A model generated the notes under the pieces. It was given only the letters and a program-made list of their open reading frames with translations, was not told where the DNA came from and searched no databases. A stretch of DNA of 56,895 bases, taken from the NCBI GenBank assembly GCA_001247695.2, contig LGRX02009792.1:1-56895 (forward strand), in the 5' to 3' direction. The first letter of the stretch is position 1; each line of letters opens with the position of its first letter. Origin of the DNA: Cymbomonas tetramitiformis. Its lineage: Eukaryota; Chlorophyta; Pyramimonadophyceae; Pyramimonadales; Pyramimonadaceae. The translations under genes were made by a program, and so were the position numbers. Below, in pieces: positions 54,175 to 56,895 of this stretch.

Positions 54175-55590
54175 CAACACACCAACCCCACCGGCCGATG
54201 ACCGCATGGACTCTGTGACTACCCCTGCGGCACCGCTTGATCTCTCAGCGTTCTACACTGCGGCCCCGAGCATCATGCGTTCACCATGTGACACACACCC
54301 TGCGTCCACCCTGTCACAGCCTGACGCAGGTGTGGTGTCAGAGGAGACCGCTCAGCCGCTGTTGCACACCGTGCCGTCCTCGATTGCCACACGGGACGGT
54401 GTTGATCAGGAGGACACCTGTATCTACCCTGTCTCGGCACTGTTTGCACACGACACACCCCTGGAGCCTAGCTCCGGGTTGTTTGCTGACCTGGTGCTTG
54501 CAGATGACATTCGGTTCCAGAAAATGACCGAACAACAACCCAGTGAGACTCGGGAGTCTGAGGGGGCTTGGGGGCCGAGGCCTTGGAGTCCACAGCTGGA
54601 GCCTGTGACTGGGCCGGAGCCCGGCCCCTTCGAGGAGCTTCGGCGTAGCTTCGGCACTCCTCCCGACCTCACCGACAGGGAGCGGGACCACTGGGACAGG
54701 ATGTGGTGTGAGGATCACAGCCAGCCTACCCAGTGGCACGACACCCTACCGGCTTCGGCCGCAATGACATCGAGGGAGCCACGGGCACCACATCCGGTAG
54801 TGCCCTTCCCTCCCAGCTCTGCGCCGTGCTCTGTCACCGCAGGAGCTGGACTGTAACTATGCCACGGCTATGGACCCCCCTGCCAGCGGACACGGGGTGT
54901 CTGCGGGGTCCGTAGTCGGGGCCTCGGACAAGCCCGACTGCCCTGAGCCCATGCGCTCAGGGGAAGGACAGTACTCTGACCCTCCACCACCCGTCACCGG
55001 CCCTACCCCGCGTAGAGCCGTAGGTAGCGGTGCTGTGGCTACCCTTCTACAGACATGCCCTCGTCTCCACACTTGTTGTCCTCTGCTTCCTAGGCTGTGC
55101 CATGGCAGATGTGAGCCTGCTTATAGGACAGGAGGACACCATGTACGGACTGCGACTGCTGTCACCTGGGGGCCCACGGGGAGGGGCCCAGGGGACGGGG
55201 ACGGGGATACTGTCTGATGGTGGCTTTGATGGTGGCACTGGGGATGGTAACACTGGGTATAGTGGCTCATGTGATTGGGACTGGTCAGATCTTGGGGCAG
55301 GACACGGCTCTTCCTCTGGACCTGGTTCAGACAGCTTTCACAGCGACCACAGCCAGTTCACCAGCTCTGGTATGCCGCCCGATACCGCCTCCCAGATACA
55401 ACTCTTCCGGGCAGCAACAACATCAGACAGTGAGGACCGCCGTAGGAGGACTCGGCACCTCACAGCTCTGGCTCTGGCAACTATTCTGGCTATCATAATA
55501 CAGTGTCTGTTTCTCTTCTTTCTGGACTTTCAGTCACTCTCAGGCGACAGTCCATTGGACAGAGGTTTCGGTGGTGCCAGCTCAGCGGTC
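54155..55590 (+). pseudogene. Linker and membrane-spanning region between Gag and protease
   Basis: Frame changes carry the protein from an acidic Pro/Ser-rich linker (54155-54856) to a frame (55030 onward) with two hydrophobic segments: HALVSTLVVLCFLGCAMA (about 55060-55110) and LTALALATILAIIIQCLFLF (about 55455-55520), separated by a Gly/Ser/Asp-rich loop. Membrane segments before the protease are not part of a standard copia polyprotein, but similar hydrophobic segments end the Gags at 5.7-9.1 and 43.2-45.6 kb. Confidence 0.7.
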
Positions 55591-56895
55591 TTGCATGAGA
55601 CTGGCAGTGTCTACCAGACCACCTCACGCACACCTTGCAGAGATCATGGTCACAGTCGGTGGTGCCTTTGTACACATGTCTTGGTGGCTCGGTTACACCT
55701 GGACGGCACACGGCACACCACCGCCTGGACTGGTTTTCACCAGTAGTCCAGTTGTTTCGACCTATGCATTGTCACGAGACGGTGACGGCATTGTGGTAGA
55801 CTCTGGTGCCACAGGCAATATCACAGGCACCAGGTCTAGGATCTCAGCTTTGGACACATCATCCACTATTGGGTTCTCTACAGTGATGACAGGACCTGTA
55901 TCCAGGACAGACGGGACCTGCACACTGCACCTGTACGGTCGGGAGATACTATCAGGAGAGATATATGTGTATTCTTTTCCAGGCTGCCACTTTAAGGAGG
56001 GCGCCAGGACTCTTCTATCTACCCGAGTTATGCTCAGGCACGGCTTCAGTTCTCCGGACTTCATTAGCATGATGTACACTCACTTGGACTCAGGCAGGAC
56101 ATACCGTATCATGGACAATCAGGTGGATTACCTCTGGGATGAGCCACAGAGCCCGCATACTCACCACTTCGGCTCAGCAGCTGTCAGGACCCGCACAGGA
56201 GACTCATCAGACTGGCAGTGGAGTAATAGCGAGTATACTAAATGGGCTACTACTCACGGCTCTCCTACAGCTACAGCTAAACTTGGTACTCCGGCTTTTG
56301 ATGTATCTATGTATGGGGACTCTCTGCCTGTTGGAGAGGGTAACAATCACCCGGCTCTTGAGCACTGGTCTATCTCAGATGATTGTCACACCAAACAGTG
56401 GACGGGTCAGTTCTTCTATGGCAACATTCCCTTCAGTATCAGTATGATTGACAGAATGCTGACTAAGGGCAACCATGACTTTCTCCTTGACCCGCATAAT
56501 ACCACCTACTTCTGGATTGTCACGTATATGCCACAACACCAGATATGGCACAAGACTTGCACTATGGAGGTACTACACATCTATCCTAAGGGCAGTAAGA
56601 GGATATTCAGCTTCTCTCGGAAGCATACATATGCTTCCAGTCACCCACTGACACCGGCTGGCTCAGATGGCGGACCTGACAGAGTATTCATTGATGGCAC
56701 TCCCTTTGAGATCTGTATCCTGTTCAGGAACAGAAACACACCTGTTCGGGTCAGTCCCTTTGTGGAGTTCCATGCGGTCATGGGTCACGGCTCTACGGCC
56801 AGTCTGCTTAAGCTCTACGACCTACCTGGCATTCAGCTCGGTCGGCCTCTGCTGTCTAGGCGAGCTATAGCAGCTATGCCGACCTGCTCTCAGTT
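55499..56895 (+). CDS. Copia protease and integrase N-terminus (partial)
   Basis: A frame open from 55499 to the window end (over 460 codons). The protease active site is GIVVDSGATGNITG at about 55787. Downstream comes a pre-integrase region (HLDSGRTYRIMD) and then FHAVMGHGSTASLLKLYD ... AAMPTCSQ, the His-rich start of the HHCC zinc-binding domain; the remaining Cys lies beyond the window. The frame overlaps the membrane-segment frame by about 250 bp in the +1 register, so expression may need a frameshift unless an indel separates them. No disabling stop was found in this part. Confidence 0.83.

Larger units (their letters stand above)
52458..56895 (+). mobile_element. Copia-type LTR retroelement, truncated at both window-visible ends
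   Basis: Gag, two membrane-spanning segments, aspartic protease and the start of integrase follow in order. Protease directly followed by integrase, with reverse transcriptase not yet reached, is the Ty1/copia order. No 5' LTR is visible: similarity to the 41.7 kb Gag begins inside codon ~15 at about 52458, right after AT-rich sequence. The window ends inside the integrase zinc-binding domain, so the 3' part is missing only because of the window. Confidence 0.85.

Overview
The window is eukaryotic nuclear DNA. Three host-like genes can be assembled only by joining many short GT-AG exons, the DNA transposon also has introns, and most of the rest is nested transposable elements and satellites. 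An intron-rich protist, plausibly an alga, fits best. I cannot name the lineage from the sequence, and no rRNA, tRNA or organelle gene was seen.

Layout: 0-5.6 kb is non-genic and repeat-rich, with a satellite of long perfect palindromes (3.1-4.0 kb) next to a second satellite (4.1-4.5 kb). A broken retroelement Gag gene (5.7-9.1 kb, minus) is split by a 1,066-bp inverted-repeat element with TTAA target duplications. A complete hAT transposon (11,022-15,095) has 8-bp target duplications and a six-exon transposase carrying a chromodomain and a BED finger before the hAT catalytic core; one in-frame stop breaks it. A 3.15-kb non-autonomous hAT-like element follows (16.3-19.5 kb). A single-exon secreted papain-like protease gene lies at 19.9-20.6 kb, then two small MITEs (22.1 and 23.5 kb).

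The 24.0-34.5 kb stretch is a gene island. A TPR (kinesin-light-chain-like) gene and a membrane-anchored DxD glycosyltransferase gene lie on the minus strand with 11 and 12 exons that all join in phase. Their introns and the space between them are filled with at least ten different minisatellites.

From 34.5 to 42 kb come a MITE copy, a solo LTR, an AT-rich patch with two tightly packed intronless genes (a fibre-like protein and a retropepsin-like protease) that look viral, a CACTA (Tnp2) transposase fragment and a Gag fragment. At 42.6-46.2 kb sits an LTR element that encodes only a Gag-like protein ending in a membrane segment. A third spliced host gene of unknown function is at 47.3-49.1 kb, and a LINE-type reverse transcriptase tail at 51 kb. 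The window ends inside a frameshifted copia-type element (Gag, membrane segments, aspartic protease, start of integrase).

The most unusual items are the chromodomain-BED-hAT transposase, the recurring Gag-plus-membrane-segment design, the AT-rich fibre/retropepsin pair, and the palindrome satellite. Gene models are by eye and rest on open frames, splice consensus and phase agreement; none has been checked against transcripts or databases.
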